64,000 nucleotides of DNA from assembly GCA_034620365.1 (NCBI GenBank), contig JAQGEQ010000071.1:496001-560000 (forward strand). The letters run 5' to 3'. The DNA is from Pegea sp. RAD2-039. Its lineage: Eukaryota > Chordata > Thaliacea > Salpida > Salpidae. This document shows, one piece after another, positions 63,986 through 64,000 of the stretch (position 1 is its first letter; each line of letters opens with the position of its first letter). The notes beneath the pieces are model-generated. The model saw only the letters and a program-made list of their open reading frames with translations. It had not been told where the DNA came from and did no database searches. Made by a program: the position numbers and the translations under genes.

Positions 63986-64000
63986 CTGTGGGATAGAAAA

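Overview
The window is AT-rich nuclear DNA from an animal. All the large genes are split by GT-AG introns. They encode metazoan ciliary, neuronal, ER and chromatin proteins. Introns fall into two groups: about 49-60 nt (for example most of the second half of SYVN1) and several hundred nt to about 1 kb. With the high AT content and a decayed LINE-like retroelement, this suggests a compact-to-medium invertebrate genome. The phylum cannot be settled from the sequence alone. The ciliary genes ODAD2 and SPMIP11 imply an animal with motile cilia or flagellated sperm.

Layout, left to right. 1.1-2.2 kb: wreck of a non-LTR retrotransposon. 3.1-5.5 kb (+): lysosomal alpha-N-acetylgalactosaminidase (NAGA). 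8.6-12.2 kb, possibly to 13.3 kb (+): neuroligin-like transmembrane protein with a dead cholinesterase domain. 14.6-17.1 kb (-): beta-1,4-galactosyltransferase. 18.2-21.5 kb (-): SENP1/2-type SUMO protease. 24.2-27.5 kb (+): aromatic-amino-acid-decarboxylase-type PLP enzyme. 28.3-33.6 kb (-): ODAD2/ARMC4, an outer-dynein-arm docking protein. 34.3-34.7 kb (-): SPMIP11/TEX49-like microtubule inner protein. 36.2-40.8 kb (-): RABL6. 45.1-48.7 kb (+): SYVN1/HRD1, the ERAD ubiquitin ligase. 52.3-54.8 kb (+): orphan class A GPCR. 55.6-64.0 kb (-): C-terminal part of an EP400/SRCAP-type (Domino) chromatin remodeller that runs off the right edge.

Most neighbours have unrelated jobs. The exception is ODAD2 and SPMIP11, two axonemal genes in the same orientation with 655 nt between them. 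NAGA, the galactosyltransferase and SYVN1 belong to the secretory/lysosomal system, and the neuroligin-like gene, the decarboxylase and the GPCR to cell signalling, but nothing shows that they are co-regulated.

The most interesting structure is in the EP400/Domino gene. A strong splice donor lies inside a long exon. Splicing there joins the ATPase part to an EP400-like SANT and glutamine-rich tail. Reading through gives a different tail of about 520 residues. This is the same layout as the two isoforms of Drosophila domino. Exon boundaries were worked out by eye from splice consensus, reading phase and family resemblance, and no transcript data were available.
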